From Pseudomonadaceae bacterium (GTDB lineage: Bacteria > Pseudomonadota > Gammaproteobacteria > Pseudomonadales > Azotimanducaceae): DNA of 64,000 bases. Both the position numbers and the translations under genes were made by a program. The DNA lies in the NCBI GenBank assembly GCA_024743435.1, contig JANSWO010000003.1, positions 1-64,000 of the forward strand. The letters are read 5' to 3'. This document shows, in pieces, positions 27,745 to 36,999 of the stretch. How positions within the stretch are numbered: position 1 is the stretch's first letter; each line of letters starts with the position of its first letter. The notes under the pieces are model-generated. The model was not told the DNA's origin and did no database searches. It was given only the letters and a program-made list of their open reading frames with translations.

Positions 27745-28332
27745 ATGAATCGATATGACAAGCCCCCCGTCAACGAAGCGCTGGATTGGCAACATGTTTC
27801 CAGCAAGCCCGGACCGACGCTGCCCTTATTTGAATCTCGATTCGATCGTCTGCGCAACCCGCGCAATGGGTTGGAGTTAGATCGCCTGGTTTTGTCCAGC
27901 GTCGATTGGGTGAATATGGTGGCGCTCGACACCGAACAGCGCTGCATCATGATTCGGCAGTACCGCTTCGGTGTCGGCTATAGCACCCTGGAGACTCCGG
28001 GCGGAATGGTGGACGAGGGCGAGTCTGCGCTCGCGGCGGCCAAACGGGAGTTGCTCGAAGAAACTGGCTATGCCGGCGGGCAATGGCATGACTTGGGGGC
28101 TGTGGAGCCGAATCCGGCCATTCACGACAACCTTTGTCATCACTTTCTGGCGCTCGGCGTGGAATGCGCAGCTGAGCTGACTCTTGGCGCTGGCGAGCAT
28201 ATTGAGGTCGAAGCGATGCCTGTCTCCGAGGTCATAGCGGCGGCGCATAGCGGCGAGATACGACACGCTCTGGCGCTGTCCGTGCTGGCGCGCGTGCTGC
28301 CGATCTGGCCTCGAGTCGACTGGCTCGCGTAG
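27745..28332 (+). CDS. NUDIX hydrolase (ADP-ribose pyrophosphatase-like)
   Basis: A 195-aa protein with an intact NUDIX box GGMVDEGE...RELLEETG, preceded by IRQYRFGVGYSTLETPGG as in ADP-ribose/ADP-sugar pyrophosphatases (NudF type). ATG 27745 has AGGA 8 nt upstream, and the gene is 6 bp after the AttH-like gene, so it is likely part of that operon. The link to the transporter is unknown. Confidence 0.88.
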   Translation: MNRYDKPPVNEALDWQHVSSKPGPTLPLFESRFDRLRNPRNGLELDRLVLSSVDWVNMVALDTEQRCIMIRQYRFGVGYSTLETPGGMVDEGESALAAAKRELLEETGYAGGQWHDLGAVEPNPAIHDNLCHHFLALGVECAAELTLGAGEHIEVEAMPVSEVIAAAHSGEIRHALALSVLARVLPIWPRVDWLA

Positions 28333-28623
28333 CTCCGGCCGCTTGCAACCCCTCACATTGTAGTTCTCGAAGCTGGTGCCTAAACGTGCAACAATCGTGG
28401 GTTAGTCAACCTTCTATCTTGCGTTTTTCGAGCCACGGCGAAGCTTTAAAGTAGTTGCAGGTTGGTTGGGAAATAGTTAGATAGTTCAGGGGCTTGCGAG
28501 CTTCAGGGAGCTCAAGCTTGGACTGGCCCACAGGCCGGCACGTAGCTTGCAGCAAATGAGTAAATGGGGCTGGTGTGGTAGCCCGTATGCGACTGAGCGC
28601 GGCGGTAAGCCGGGGGAAACGCG
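28333..28623. other. Intergenic region upstream of REC-PAS-GGDEF-EAL gene
   Basis: A gene-free stretch of 291 bp. I looked for a GEMM-type c-di-GMP riboswitch and did not find its conserved core. The only structure noted is GCTTGCGAGCTTCAGGGAGCTCAAGC with short GAGCTT/AAGCTT-like inverted pieces near 28493-28519. A promoter must lie here but none is clear. Confidence 0.4.
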
Positions 28624-31086
28624 ATGAACAAGAGCTTTGGCATCCCGGAGGCGACGAGCGACGCCTCTTCTCGTGTGGATGACCGAGCCTCGGCTGCGCC
28701 GTCAACGTCCTCTGTAGCGCGCAACTCCGAGCGGCTTTCGGCCAGCCATGTAGAGCCTGATGCTCTGATCGAGCCGGTTGTTGAAGCCGCTGTTGAGCGG
28801 GCCGCTGAGCCTGCAGATGCTGTCGCGTCGCCGTCCGGAATCAGCGCGGGCGCGGTTAACAACCCTCAGGAGTCTTTCTCGGCGCTGCTGGACGATAGCG
28901 GCTCCCGCACGTCGCTGCGCTCCTTACATGACGCGCGCCTGCTGCTGGTAGACGACAAGAAAGAATTGCTGGGCTCGCTTGTGGAGCTAGTGTCGTTGCA
29001 TGGGTACAAACCGGAACGAGCACTCGGCGGCCAGGCCGCGCTGGACGCCCTGGCAACATCGAGCTACGACGTAGTTCTGCTGGATCTCATCATGCCGGGC
29101 GTGTCTGGCCACGATGTGTTGGAGTTTGCCGCCTCGCGCAACCTGGATTGCAAGATCATCGTGGTGAGCGGCGATGCGAGTTTCAGCGGCGTCAAACACG
29201 CTTTGCACTGTGGCGCATTCGATTTCGTCAAGAAGCCCTATGAAGGCGGCGAGTTGATCGCGACGATGGAGCGGGCGCTACGCCAGTGTCAGTTGGAGTC
29301 TCGTAACGTTGTCGTTGAGCGCCAGCTGCGCGAATCGGAAGAACTACACCGATTCATCGTGAACAGCTCTCCCGATATGGTCTACATGCTGGATCGCAAT
29401 GGCTGCTTCACCTTCCTCAATGATCGCGTGGACAAGCTGCTCGGTTATCGCAAGGAAGACCTGCTGGGCAAACACTTCAGCGAAATCGTGCACGAAGAGC
29501 ACCTCGATAACGCTTGCCATGTGATGAACGAACGGCGCACCGGGGAGCGGGCTGCTCGCAACGTTGAGCTCCGGCTGAAAAGCCGCCGGCCTCGAACGGG
29601 CCCCAGGGTTTTCCAATCTCAGGCCGTATGGATGGAGCTAACCGCCCGCGGCATCTACTCGGACAACAGTGAACGCACGCGCGACAACTTCGTCGGAACG
29701 TTTGGCACCGCAAGAGACATTACCGAGCGCAAGGAAGCGGAGCAGGTCATTAACTTCCAGGCGTATCACGATCTGCTGACGCACCTTCCCAACAGAGCGC
29801 TGCTGAAAGACCGTTTGAACCTCGCGATCACCCATGCCCGGCGGAACAAGCGTCGGCTCGCGGTTATGTTTTTGGATCTCGACCGTTTCAAGCTGGTCAA
29901 TGACACGCTTGGCCACACGATGGGTGACCGGCTGTTGAAGGCGGTCGCCAACCGGCTTCAGAGCTGTCTGCGTCAGGGCGACACGTTGTCGCGATTCGGC
30001 GGCGATGAATTCACGTTGTTGCTGCCTGAGATTCGAACGCGCGATGACGTTGTGGTCATTGCGCGCAAAATTCTGGACAAGCTATCCAACCCGTTTGTGG
30101 TCGATGGCCACGAGCTTTTTGTTGGTGCCAGTATTGGCATCGCCCTGTACCCGGAAGCTGGCGACAGTGTGGAAGCGCTGATTCAGAACTCAGACATTGC
30201 GATGTACCACATCAAGGGTCGTGGCAAGAACGGCTACCAGTTCTTCTCGGAAGAGATGAACCACAAATTCTCGACACGGCTGACGGTTGAGCGTGAATTG
30301 CGCAATGCGCTGAGCCATGAGGAGTTGCGAGTTTACTATCAGCCCATGGTTCGTAGCGGTGACGGGTCGATCACCGGCGTTGAGGCCCTCGTTCGCTGGC
30401 AGCACCCCGAGCGCGGATTGCTTGCACCGGAAGAGTTTTTGCCGATTGCGGAAGAGGTTGGTCTGCTCACACAGATCGACCGTCACACCCAGAGCATTGC
30501 CTTCGGTGATCTCGCTCGACTGCATGCCCAAGGCCATAGCGGGCTGCGCATGTCGGTCAACCTGAGTTCGGGCCAGATTGAGCAAGAAAATTTTGTTGAT
30601 CAGTTTGTCGAGGGCCTGGAATTTGCCGGTCTTTCAGGTGATGCCGTAAAGGTGGAAATCACCGAAGGCACGATGATGAAAGATCTCGATCTTATCGTGC
30701 CCAAGCTGCGGCGCCTGCGCGACTATGGCGTCAGTATCGCGATCGATGACTTTGGCACCGGTTACTCATCGCTGTCGTATTTGCAGCAGTTCCCGATCAA
30801 TACCCTGAAGATCGATCGCAGTTTCGTGCACGATATTCGCGCCGACGAATCCGATGCCAGTATCGTGAACGCCATCGTGGCTATGGCCACCGGCTTACAC
30901 CTGGATCTGATTGCCGAAGGCGTCGAGACGGCAACGCAGCTCCGATATCTTCAGGAGCATGGTTGCCGGGAAGTGCAGGGCTTCTATTTTTCCAAGCCCG
31001 TCCCCCGCGATGAGCTTATCGCCATGCTGGCGACCAACCCCTTTCCCGAACTGATCGCGGTTGAGGAATCACGCGCGCCGGGTTGA
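28624..31086 (+). CDS. Response regulator with PAS, GGDEF and EAL domains
   Basis: An 820-aa c-di-GMP turnover protein. Residues 1-95 are a disordered Ala/Ser/Glu-rich lead. The receiver (about 98-215) has LLLVDDKKE and phosphoacceptor Asp in VVLLDLIMPG. A PAS domain (about 235-350, FIVNSSPDMVYMLDRNG) and PAC segment follow. The GGDEF domain carries an intact FGGDEFTLLL with DLDRFKLVND, and the EAL domain has EALVRWQHP, EVGLLTQID, DDFGTGYSSLSYL and KIDRSFV. Both active sites look intact, so it could be bifunctional. The ATG has GGGGGAAA upstream. It overlaps no kinase gene, so the partner is unknown. Confidence 0.95.
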   Translation: MNKSFGIPEATSDASSRVDDRASAAPSTSSVARNSERLSASHVEPDALIEPVVEAAVERAAEPADAVASPSGISAGAVNNPQESFSALLDDSGSRTSLRSLHDARLLLVDDKKELLGSLVELVSLHGYKPERALGGQAALDALATSSYDVVLLDLIMPGVSGHDVLEFAASRNLDCKIIVVSGDASFSGVKHALHCGAFDFVKKPYEGGELIATMERALRQCQLESRNVVVERQLRESEELHRFIVNSSPDMVYMLDRNGCFTFLNDRVDKLLGYRKEDLLGKHFSEIVHEEHLDNACHVMNERRTGERAARNVELRLKSRRPRTGPRVFQSQAVWMELTARGIYSDNSERTRDNFVGTFGTARDITERKEAEQVINFQAYHDLLTHLPNRALLKDRLNLAITHARRNKRRLAVMFLDLDRFKLVNDTLGHTMGDRLLKAVANRLQSCLRQGDTLSRFGGDEFTLLLPEIRTRDDVVVIARKILDKLSNPFVVDGHELFVGASIGIALYPEAGDSVEALIQNSDIAMYHIKGRGKNGYQFFSEEMNHKFSTRLTVERELRNALSHEELRVYYQPMVRSGDGSITGVEALVRWQHPERGLLAPEEFLPIAEEVGLLTQIDRHTQSIAFGDLARLHAQGHSGLRMSVNLSSGQIEQENFVDQFVEGLEFAGLSGDAVKVEITEGTMMKDLDLIVPKLRRLRDYGVSIAIDDFGTGYSSLSYLQQFPINTLKIDRSFVHDIRADESDASIVNAIVAMATGLHLDLIAEGVETATQLRYLQEHGCREVQGFYFSKPVPRDELIAMLATNPFPELIAVEESRAPG

Positions 31087-31175
31087 GGCTGCCGGCGAGC
31101 CGGCCCCAAAAACGGAGACTGCGTGCGGGAAGCTTCTGTTCTCGCTCGTGCATGCGTGCACTGGATGAGATAGCT

Positions 31176-32414
31176 ATGAAAGGTGAAGGCTTTACAACGT
31201 CGATTGTGCACAGCGATCGTCGCGGTGATGTTGAGCATCGCGCGATACACAAACCAGTGCATCAGAACGTTGCTTACGGGTACGGTGAAACGGCGGCGCT
31301 TTGCCATGCGTTTCAAACGGGTGGATACACCTACGGACGGCAGATAAACCCGACCGTGGGTGCACTGGAAGCGAAAATCACCCAGATGGAAGGTGGCCTG
31401 AAGACTGTCTGCTTCAGCACAGGCATGGCCGCCATCGGCACGATGATGTTTGCGTTGTTGCGCGCGGGTGACCATGTGGTCTCGAGCGCATTTCTGTTTG
31501 GCAATACCAATAGCCTGTTACGCAGCTTCGATGAGCGTGGTGTCGCGATTGATTTTGTCGACGCGACAAGTGTGGACAACGTGGCGCAATGCCTTACCGA
31601 GCGCACACGGCTGGTGTTCGTTGAGACCATCGCGAACCCGCGAACTCAGGTTGCCGACCTGGAAGCTATCAGCGCCCTCTGCGCAGATCGCGGCATCGTC
31701 TTTGTGGTCGACAACACCATGACGTCGCCGTATTTGTTTCGCAGTGTCGATATCGGCGCCAGCTTGGTCGTTAACAGTCTGACCAAGTACATCGGCGGGC
31801 ATGGCAATGCGCTCGGTGGCGCCGTCACCGAGTTGGGTAACTTTGATTGGCAGACCTATGACAATATATCGCCGGAGTACCGCTCAGGGAATTCGTCATT
31901 GTGGGGCCTGACCCAAATCAAAAAGAAGGGCCTGCGGGATTTCGGCGCCGCGCTTGGGCCGGAGGCGGCTCATCACATTGCGATTGGCTCTGAAACGCTA
32001 GCGCTGCGGATGCGGCAGCAGTGCGCGAATGCCGCGGCACTGACGGACTATCTGCAAGCTCATCCCAAGGTTGCTCGTGTGCACTATCCGGGCCTTGCGG
32101 AGCATCCGCAGCATGAGCGTGCCGGGCGGTTATTCCGGTTGCCGGGCGCGCTTTTCAGTTTTGAGCTTGATGACGCTTTGGATGTTTTTGCATTCCTGGA
32201 TGCGCTCGATGTGGTGATCAAATCCAGCAATCTTGGAGACAACCGAACCCTCGCCATTCCGGTTGCGCACACAATCTATTTCGAGATGGGTGCGCAGCGT
32301 CGCGCCAGTATGGGGATCTCTGAGTCGTTGGTGCGAATCTCGGTGGGTATTGAAGATACGACGGATCTCATCGCTGATTTTGAAAGGGCTTTTTCATCGC
32401 TTGAGGCCAAGTGA
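31176..32414 (+). CDS. Cystathionine gamma-synthase / O-acylhomoserine sulfhydrylase family enzyme
   Basis: A 412-aa PLP enzyme of the Cys/Met metabolism family (sulfur-containing amino acid synthesis or breakdown). The PLP lysine lies in SLTKYIGGHGN, the family segment YGRQINPTVGALEAKI near the N-terminus, VETIANPRTQVADLEAI before the Asp of VVDNTMTSPYLF. The C-terminus has SLVRISVGIEDTTDLIADF. The exact reaction cannot be fixed; family members are cystathionine gamma-synthase/lyase, methionine gamma-lyase or O-acetylhomoserine sulfhydrylase. ATG 31176 has GGATGAG upstream; longer starts (31083, 31152) add unrelated residues. Confidence 0.88.
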   Translation: MKGEGFTTSIVHSDRRGDVEHRAIHKPVHQNVAYGYGETAALCHAFQTGGYTYGRQINPTVGALEAKITQMEGGLKTVCFSTGMAAIGTMMFALLRAGDHVVSSAFLFGNTNSLLRSFDERGVAIDFVDATSVDNVAQCLTERTRLVFVETIANPRTQVADLEAISALCADRGIVFVVDNTMTSPYLFRSVDIGASLVVNSLTKYIGGHGNALGGAVTELGNFDWQTYDNISPEYRSGNSSLWGLTQIKKKGLRDFGAALGPEAAHHIAIGSETLALRMRQQCANAAALTDYLQAHPKVARVHYPGLAEHPQHERAGRLFRLPGALFSFELDDALDVFAFLDALDVVIKSSNLGDNRTLAIPVAHTIYFEMGAQRRASMGISESLVRISVGIEDTTDLIADFERAFSSLEAK

Positions 32415-32489
32415 AGACAATCGAGGCCGCGCTGGTTTACGCGCTATCGAGCCAGCGAGAGAATTGAATAAACGAAAGGAGTCAGGGGT

Positions 32490-33269
32490 ATGACGGATTC
32501 AAACGGAAGACTGGACGGCAAGGTTGCCGTTATCACGGGCGGCGCTGGAGGCATCGGCAGAGCAGCGGCGAAGCGCTTTGTTGCGGAAGGCGCAAACGTC
32601 CTGCTGGTGGATCTGAATGAAGACGCGCTGGCGGAGGCTGCCGCTGAGATTGGCAGCAATCGAGTCAGCTTCTGCACGGCGGATGTCACAAGCTCAGCTG
32701 ACAACGCGCGCATGATGGAGATTGCCAGTGAGCGCTACGGCGGTGTGGATATCCTGCTCGCGAATGCGGGCATCGAAGGCGACGTCACCCCCATCGTTGA
32801 CTACGATGAGGATCGATTCGATCAGGTAATGAACGTTAACGTGAAAGGCGTTTTCCTAGGCCTGAAACATGCTATCCCGGCTATTGCAAAGCGCGGTGGC
32901 GGCAGCATCGTCATCACCTCCAGTGTCGCGGGCATCAATGGCAGTCCAGGTGTTGCGCCTTACGTCACCAGCAAACATGCAGTAATTGGCCTGATGAAGT
33001 CAGCCGCCCAGGAGGCTGCTGCAGCCGGTGTTCGGGTGAACACCGTCAACCCTTCGCCCGTGGAAACCGTGATGATGCGTCGGCTCGAAGCCGGGTTAGA
33101 CCCAAGTAACGCTGAAGGCGTCAGGGAAGCGATGCGCACCCGGATTCCGTTGGGACGCTACGCGGAGGCTGATGATATCGCTAAGGTGATGTTGTTCCTG
33201 TCGAGCGATGATGCTGATTTTGTCACGGGTTCAGTATTTACCGCAGATGGTGGGATGACAGCGGGTTGA
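32490..33269 (+). CDS. Short-chain dehydrogenase/reductase
   Basis: A 259-aa NAD(P)-dependent oxidoreductase of classical SDR length. It has TGGAGGIGRAAA (cofactor), LLANAGIEG (NAG), the Ser of ITSSVAGINGS, YVTSKHA (catalytic Tyr-x3-Lys) and PSPVET. Asp at the end of the second strand (LLVDLNED) favours NAD. The substrate is unknown. AAAGGAG precedes the ATG by 8 nt. It is 6 bp upstream of purC and on the same strand. Confidence 0.92.
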   Translation: MTDSNGRLDGKVAVITGGAGGIGRAAAKRFVAEGANVLLVDLNEDALAEAAAEIGSNRVSFCTADVTSSADNARMMEIASERYGGVDILLANAGIEGDVTPIVDYDEDRFDQVMNVNVKGVFLGLKHAIPAIAKRGGGSIVITSSVAGINGSPGVAPYVTSKHAVIGLMKSAAQEAAAAGVRVNTVNPSPVETVMMRRLEAGLDPSNAEGVREAMRTRIPLGRYAEADDIAKVMLFLSSDDADFVTGSVFTADGGMTAG

Positions 33270-33275
33270 TTTGAG

Positions 33276-34193
33276 ATGACAGCGCTTCTTTCTACAGACC
33301 TGCCACTACCCAATCGCCGCCAGGGTAAGGTCCGCGATCTCTACGACGTGACGCTGGATAGTGGCGAAGAAGCGTTGCTTATCGTCGCGACTGATCGCAC
33401 GAGCGCTTTTGATGTCGTCATGGCTAACGGGCTACCCGGCAAAGGCGTCGTGCTGACGCAGATATCTGCCTTCTGGTTTCAGCACTTTGCAGGCGTGATG
33501 AACAATCACCTCATCAGCACCGATGTTGACGACGTGCCTGGCTTGTCGGGCGAGCAGCGAGCGTTGCTGAGAGGCCGCATCATGCTTGGTCGCAAGGCTG
33601 AGGTCGTACCTATCGAGTGCATCGCGCGGGGATACCTCGCAGGCAGCGGTTGGGCCGACTATTCGCGCACAGGAGCGGTATGTGGCATCGATCTGCCGCA
33701 AGGGCTTCGTAACGGCGATCGTCTGGATGAACCCCTGTTTACGCCATCGACGAAAGCCGCCTCCGGACACGATGAAAACATCAGTTTTGAAGAGGGTGTT
33801 CGAATTGTAGGTGAAGAGGTCATGTCGGCCTTGCGTCAAAAGACGCTGGCTCTCTACTCAGACGCCCGCGCTTATGCGGCGAACAAGGGCATTCTGCTCG
33901 CCGATACCAAGTTTGAGTTTGGATTGTATGAGGGCGAGCTGCTGTTGATCGATGAGATCTTTACACCGGATAGCTCGCGATTCTGGCCGGCTGAGCAGTG
34001 GCGCCCCGGTGAAGAGCAACCTAGCTTCGATAAGCAGATCGTCCGCAACTACCTTGAAACGCTGGTTGCTTCAGGTTCCTGGGACAAGACGCCACCTGGG
34101 CCCCAACTGCCGGAAGCCATCGTCGAGCAAACGATGGCGCGTTATGTTGATGCCTTCGAGCGGCTGACTGGATCATCGCTCTCGCAGCAATAA
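33276..34193 (+). CDS. purC: Phosphoribosylaminoimidazole-succinocarboxamide synthase
   Basis: A 305-aa SAICAR synthetase, the step of purine synthesis that joins aspartate to CAIR using ATP. It has the family signatures GKVRDLYDV, ATDRTSAFDVVMANGLPGKG, ECIARGYLAGSGW, FTPSTKA...GHDENISFEE and LIDEIFTPDSSRFWP. This is the longer (about 300 aa) yeast-like form, rather than the 237-aa E. coli form. The position after an SDR gene with 6 bp spacing suggests co-transcription, without an obvious metabolic link. Confidence 0.97.
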   Translation: MTALLSTDLPLPNRRQGKVRDLYDVTLDSGEEALLIVATDRTSAFDVVMANGLPGKGVVLTQISAFWFQHFAGVMNNHLISTDVDDVPGLSGEQRALLRGRIMLGRKAEVVPIECIARGYLAGSGWADYSRTGAVCGIDLPQGLRNGDRLDEPLFTPSTKAASGHDENISFEEGVRIVGEEVMSALRQKTLALYSDARAYAANKGILLADTKFEFGLYEGELLLIDEIFTPDSSRFWPAEQWRPGEEQPSFDKQIVRNYLETLVASGSWDKTPPGPQLPEAIVEQTMARYVDAFERLTGSSLSQQ

Positions 34194-34333
34194 CCGCCCT
34201 TCCGGGTGAACTGGTCGTGAAGTGCGCGGCTAGCCGCGTGCACGTGCGATTCACTATTCTCTACGTTAAATTGCAGAAGTGGCTGTGGCCCAGCCGTTGA
34301 GCGTGGACCACCACCATCAATACCCAGGGTCGT

Positions 34334-34381
34334 GTTGATCCGATGTTGACACTGTACGAGACGGTTTTGATCCGCTGTTCA
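34334..34381 (+). promoter_or_regulatory. Phased half-sites upstream of response regulator gene
   Basis: GTTGA at 34334-34338 and 34345-34349 (11 bp apart), then TTTGA at 34366-34370 and GTTCA at 34377-34381 (again 11 bp apart), the pairs being 32 bp apart. OmpR/PhoB-family regulators typically bind direct half-sites at 10-11 bp spacing. The array ends 35 bp before the regulator's ATG, which suggests autoregulation. Confidence 0.5.
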
Positions 34382-34416
34382 GTGATTGCCCCCGAATCTA
34401 GGAAGAGAGTTTCCCC

Positions 34417-35118
34417 ATGAGCGATGCAACCGGTAAGCGGCGACTGCTGCTGGTGGAAGATAATCGTGATCTCGCGGCGACCGTCGGTGAGTTTTTCGAA
34501 AACGAACTATACGGTGTGGATTTCGCGGCGGATGGCCTGTCGGCGCTGCATTTGGCTGTCACTGAGAGCTACGACGTCATTATCCTCGACATCAACCTTC
34601 CTGGCGTGGATGGCATGGAGGTGTGTCGGCGGTTGCGTCAGGACGCCCGTATGGCTACTCCCATCTTGATGCTGACCGCGCGCGATCAGGTAGAAGACAA
34701 AATTCAGGGTTTCGAGCTGGGCGCGGACGACTACCTGGTAAAACCCTTCGATATGCGCGAACTGTCTGCGCGGGTCGATGCCCTGATTCGTCGCGAGAAA
34801 GGCGATGTTTCGGACATGGTGTTCGCTGTGGCTGATCTAGAGCTCGATACGGCGAAACAGCTTGCCACGCGAGCCGGCAAGCGGATTAACCTATCACCCC
34901 GATCGTTCGAGATACTGAAGATTCTGATGCGGGCCAGCCCTAACGTTGTAGCGCGCCGCGATCTCGAGAAAGAAATCTGGGGCGACGAGCCACCTGATTC
35001 CGACTCCCTGCGTAGTCACATGTATAACCTGCGGCGACTGATCGATCGTCCCTTTGATCAGCCTTTGATTGAAACGGTACCGGGTCGGGGCTACCGCATC
35101 TCTGACGACGCACAGTAG
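34417..35118 (+). CDS. OmpR/PhoB family response regulator
   Basis: A 233-aa protein with a receiver (LLLVEDNRDL, phosphoacceptor Asp in VIILDINLPGVDG, Lys in YLVKPFD) and a winged-helix DNA-binding domain (INLSPRSFEILKILM, LEKEIWGDEP, SLRSHMYNLRRLID, ETVPGRGYRI). It should be a phosphorylation-controlled transcription factor. GGAAGAG precedes the ATG. The probable cognate kinase gene faces it (stop-to-stop gap of 13 bp) instead of following it in an operon. Phased repeats upstream may be its own binding site. Confidence 0.95.
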   Translation: MSDATGKRRLLLVEDNRDLAATVGEFFENELYGVDFAADGLSALHLAVTESYDVIILDINLPGVDGMEVCRRLRQDARMATPILMLTARDQVEDKIQGFELGADDYLVKPFDMRELSARVDALIRREKGDVSDMVFAVADLELDTAKQLATRAGKRINLSPRSFEILKILMRASPNVVARRDLEKEIWGDEPPDSDSLRSHMYNLRRLIDRPFDQPLIETVPGRGYRISDDAQ

Positions 35119-35131
35119 CGCCGCGCCGTGT

Positions 35132-36457
35132 TTACCGCGTTGGGAAACAAATCTCGAAAGTTGTGCCTTCGCCGGGCGTGCTGTCCACGGTAACTGCCCA
35201 GTTAAATTGGTCAGCTATGCGTTTTACGATGGCCAGTCCAACGCCGTAGCCCTCGCCTGAGGCGCGGGCGCGCTCGCCCCTGAAGAAAGTGGAAAACGCA
35301 TTGTTGACCTCCTTTGCATCCATGCCGACGCCGGTGTCAGAAACCTTTAAGCGATCAGCGTGCACATCGATTCTAACCTCACCGTTACGCGTGTAAGTGA
35401 GGGCATTTCGCAGCAGGTTCGCCACTACGACGCCTACCACCTGAGCGGGTGCGAGTGCGGAGCAATCGCCATGTTCTTCAAAGAGGAGTCTGTTGTTGTT
35501 GGTCTCGGCCAGGATCAGCAGCGCATCGACTTGCTCCGCGACGACCAGATTTACATCTACGGGCTCGCTATCGCTCATGTCGTGCTCGCGGGCCAGCAAC
35601 AGCAGAGTGGTCAACAACGTTTCCATGCTGGCGACGACTCTGCGCATACGCTCGTGCACCGCAACTTCGCTTTCGCTTCTGTCGTTTCTTGCCTCGAGCA
35701 GGTCCAGGTTGCTGCGTAGCACAGCCAGCGGTGTACGCAGCTCGTGACCCGCATCGCGCGTGAACTGGCGTTCTCGATCGACAAATTGATCCAGGCGCTC
35801 GCTGAACCCGCGAAGCGCGGTAATCATGGTTCGGGTGTCTGTATCCAGCTCGGCGTTGGCGGCGGGGATTTCTAATCGGTGATCAGAGCGGAAATCAAAC
35901 TGAGTCAGGTATTGCGCGAGAGACAGCATCGGTGAAATGGCGCGATGCGACAGGCGAAAGGTCAGGAACAGTAGGGCGTACACGGTGAGCAGGACTGCAG
36001 CTAGGGGCGCCAGACCAAAATAGAAAACCAGGTCGGAGACTTGTGCTTCAGCGAACACGAGATACAAGCGGTGAGGTATGCCATCGATCAGACGATCCGA
36101 AACGTGAACCAAGGGTCGTCCTGGAAGGTCGGGGTGACTGTCGTAGCCAGGTGTCAGGGTGTGCAATGGCGCGGGTGTCGTGCCGAAATTATCTCCAACT
36201 TTGAGATAGCCACGCAGATTGGCCGTGTCGGGCAGCGCTTGATCAGAGGAGGCAGTACGCTGTTCCCAGAAATACTCAGCCTCGATGTTCAGCGCCTGGC
36301 GAGTCAGAACGTCCTGAACGATCAGGTAGGTGATAAACACGCCTACGAGGGCCGCTGCGCTGATCAGCAGGACCTGCAGCCCATAGACACGGAGCAGTTT
36401 GGCTCTGAGGCCGATCGAACGGGCATCACGTTGGTGGTCTGTATGCTCGCTGGTCAC
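35132..36457 (-). CDS. Membrane sensor histidine kinase
   Basis: A protein of about 441 aa. Helix 1 (about 18-45, GLQVLLISAAALVGVFITYL), a periplasmic sensor of about 100 residues, and helix 2 (VFYFGLAPLAAVLLTVYALLF) are followed by HisKA with H-box RDAGHELRTPLAVLR, then the ATPase with NLLRNALTY, DTGVGM, FFRG and GYGVGLAIVKRI. It is a classical bacterial kinase, presumably for the convergent OmpR-type regulator. GTG 36457 is chosen because it makes a GTGA overlap with the upstream DUF2878 gene; the frame extends to 36556 within that gene. Confidence 0.9.
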   Translation of the reverse strand: MTSEHTDHQRDARSIGLRAKLLRVYGLQVLLISAAALVGVFITYLIVQDVLTRQALNIEAEYFWEQRTASSDQALPDTANLRGYLKVGDNFGTTPAPLHTLTPGYDSHPDLPGRPLVHVSDRLIDGIPHRLYLVFAEAQVSDLVFYFGLAPLAAVLLTVYALLFLTFRLSHRAISPMLSLAQYLTQFDFRSDHRLEIPAANAELDTDTRTMITALRGFSERLDQFVDRERQFTRDAGHELRTPLAVLRSNLDLLEARNDRSESEVAVHERMRRVVASMETLLTTLLLLAREHDMSDSEPVDVNLVVAEQVDALLILAETNNNRLLFEEHGDCSALAPAQVVGVVVANLLRNALTYTRNGEVRIDVHADRLKVSDTGVGMDAKEVNNAFSTFFRGERARASGEGYGVGLAIVKRIADQFNWAVTVDSTPGEGTTFEICFPTR

Positions 36458-36999
36458 CGCTCGTCTCCCAAGCGAACACCGGGGTGGAGAACCCGTATCC
36501 AGCGCGACAGCGCGAATATGCCGTAGAAGGTTGCGAACCAGGCCAGGGCGACCCACCCCAATGCCAGAACATCTGGCACCACGACAGCACCGACTCTTTC
36601 GCCACCAAGATACGAGAACGGCGCGAACGCACCTGCGATTAGAGCTCCAATAGCTGGCCGGTTAGCTAGCGGCTCTAAAGAGTGGTTCAGCGTAAGACCA
36701 ACGCCAACCCATAACAGTACGATCCAGTAGGGAGCGAGCTGGACAGTGCCGTAGTCCAGAATCCCGGTTCGCACCCATAGCGTATCGAGAGCCAGGCCTG
36801 CGGCGAAACAGCCAAACGCGAGTAGAAGATCGTGCCATCGCCATTCGCTGCGAAGGCTGAATACAACGACGGGCAACAGGCTGAGCAGCGCGAGCCAGTG
36901 CATGTTGTAACGGCCAGCGCCAACAACGCAGCCGAGCCACAGGATCTGGAAACATGCGGCGTTGATCCAGAAAGGGCTGAGCCATCTTGGGTATGTCAT
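36454..36999 (-). CDS. DUF2878 family membrane protein
   Basis: A 181-aa protein with about five to six transmembrane helices (FWINAACFQILWLGCVVGAG, DLLLAFGCFAAGLALDTLW, APYWIVLLWVGVGLTLNHSL, LGWVALAWFATFYGIFAL). The DUF2878 pattern includes the early Trp/Asn, GLALDTLWVRTG and W(V/A)xFxxTLNHSL. Function unknown. It overlaps its upstream neighbour by ATGA and the downstream histidine kinase by GTGA, so the three are one translation-coupled operon, which suggests the kinase senses something related to these membrane proteins. Confidence 0.85.
   Translation of the reverse strand: MTYPRWLSPFWINAACFQILWLGCVVGAGRYNMHWLALLSLLPVVVFSLRSEWRWHDLLLAFGCFAAGLALDTLWVRTGILDYGTVQLAPYWIVLLWVGVGLTLNHSLEPLANRPAIGALIAGAFAPFSYLGGERVGAVVVPDVLALGWVALAWFATFYGIFALSRWIRVLHPGVRLGDER

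Noticed and set aside
28333-28623. c-di-GMP (GEMM) riboswitch upstream of the GGDEF-EAL gene
   Set aside because: The conserved riboswitch core sequences were not found.
36041-36526. Plus-strand frame inside the histidine kinase gene
   Set aside because: Antisense shadow of the kinase; no ribosome-binding site or domain.
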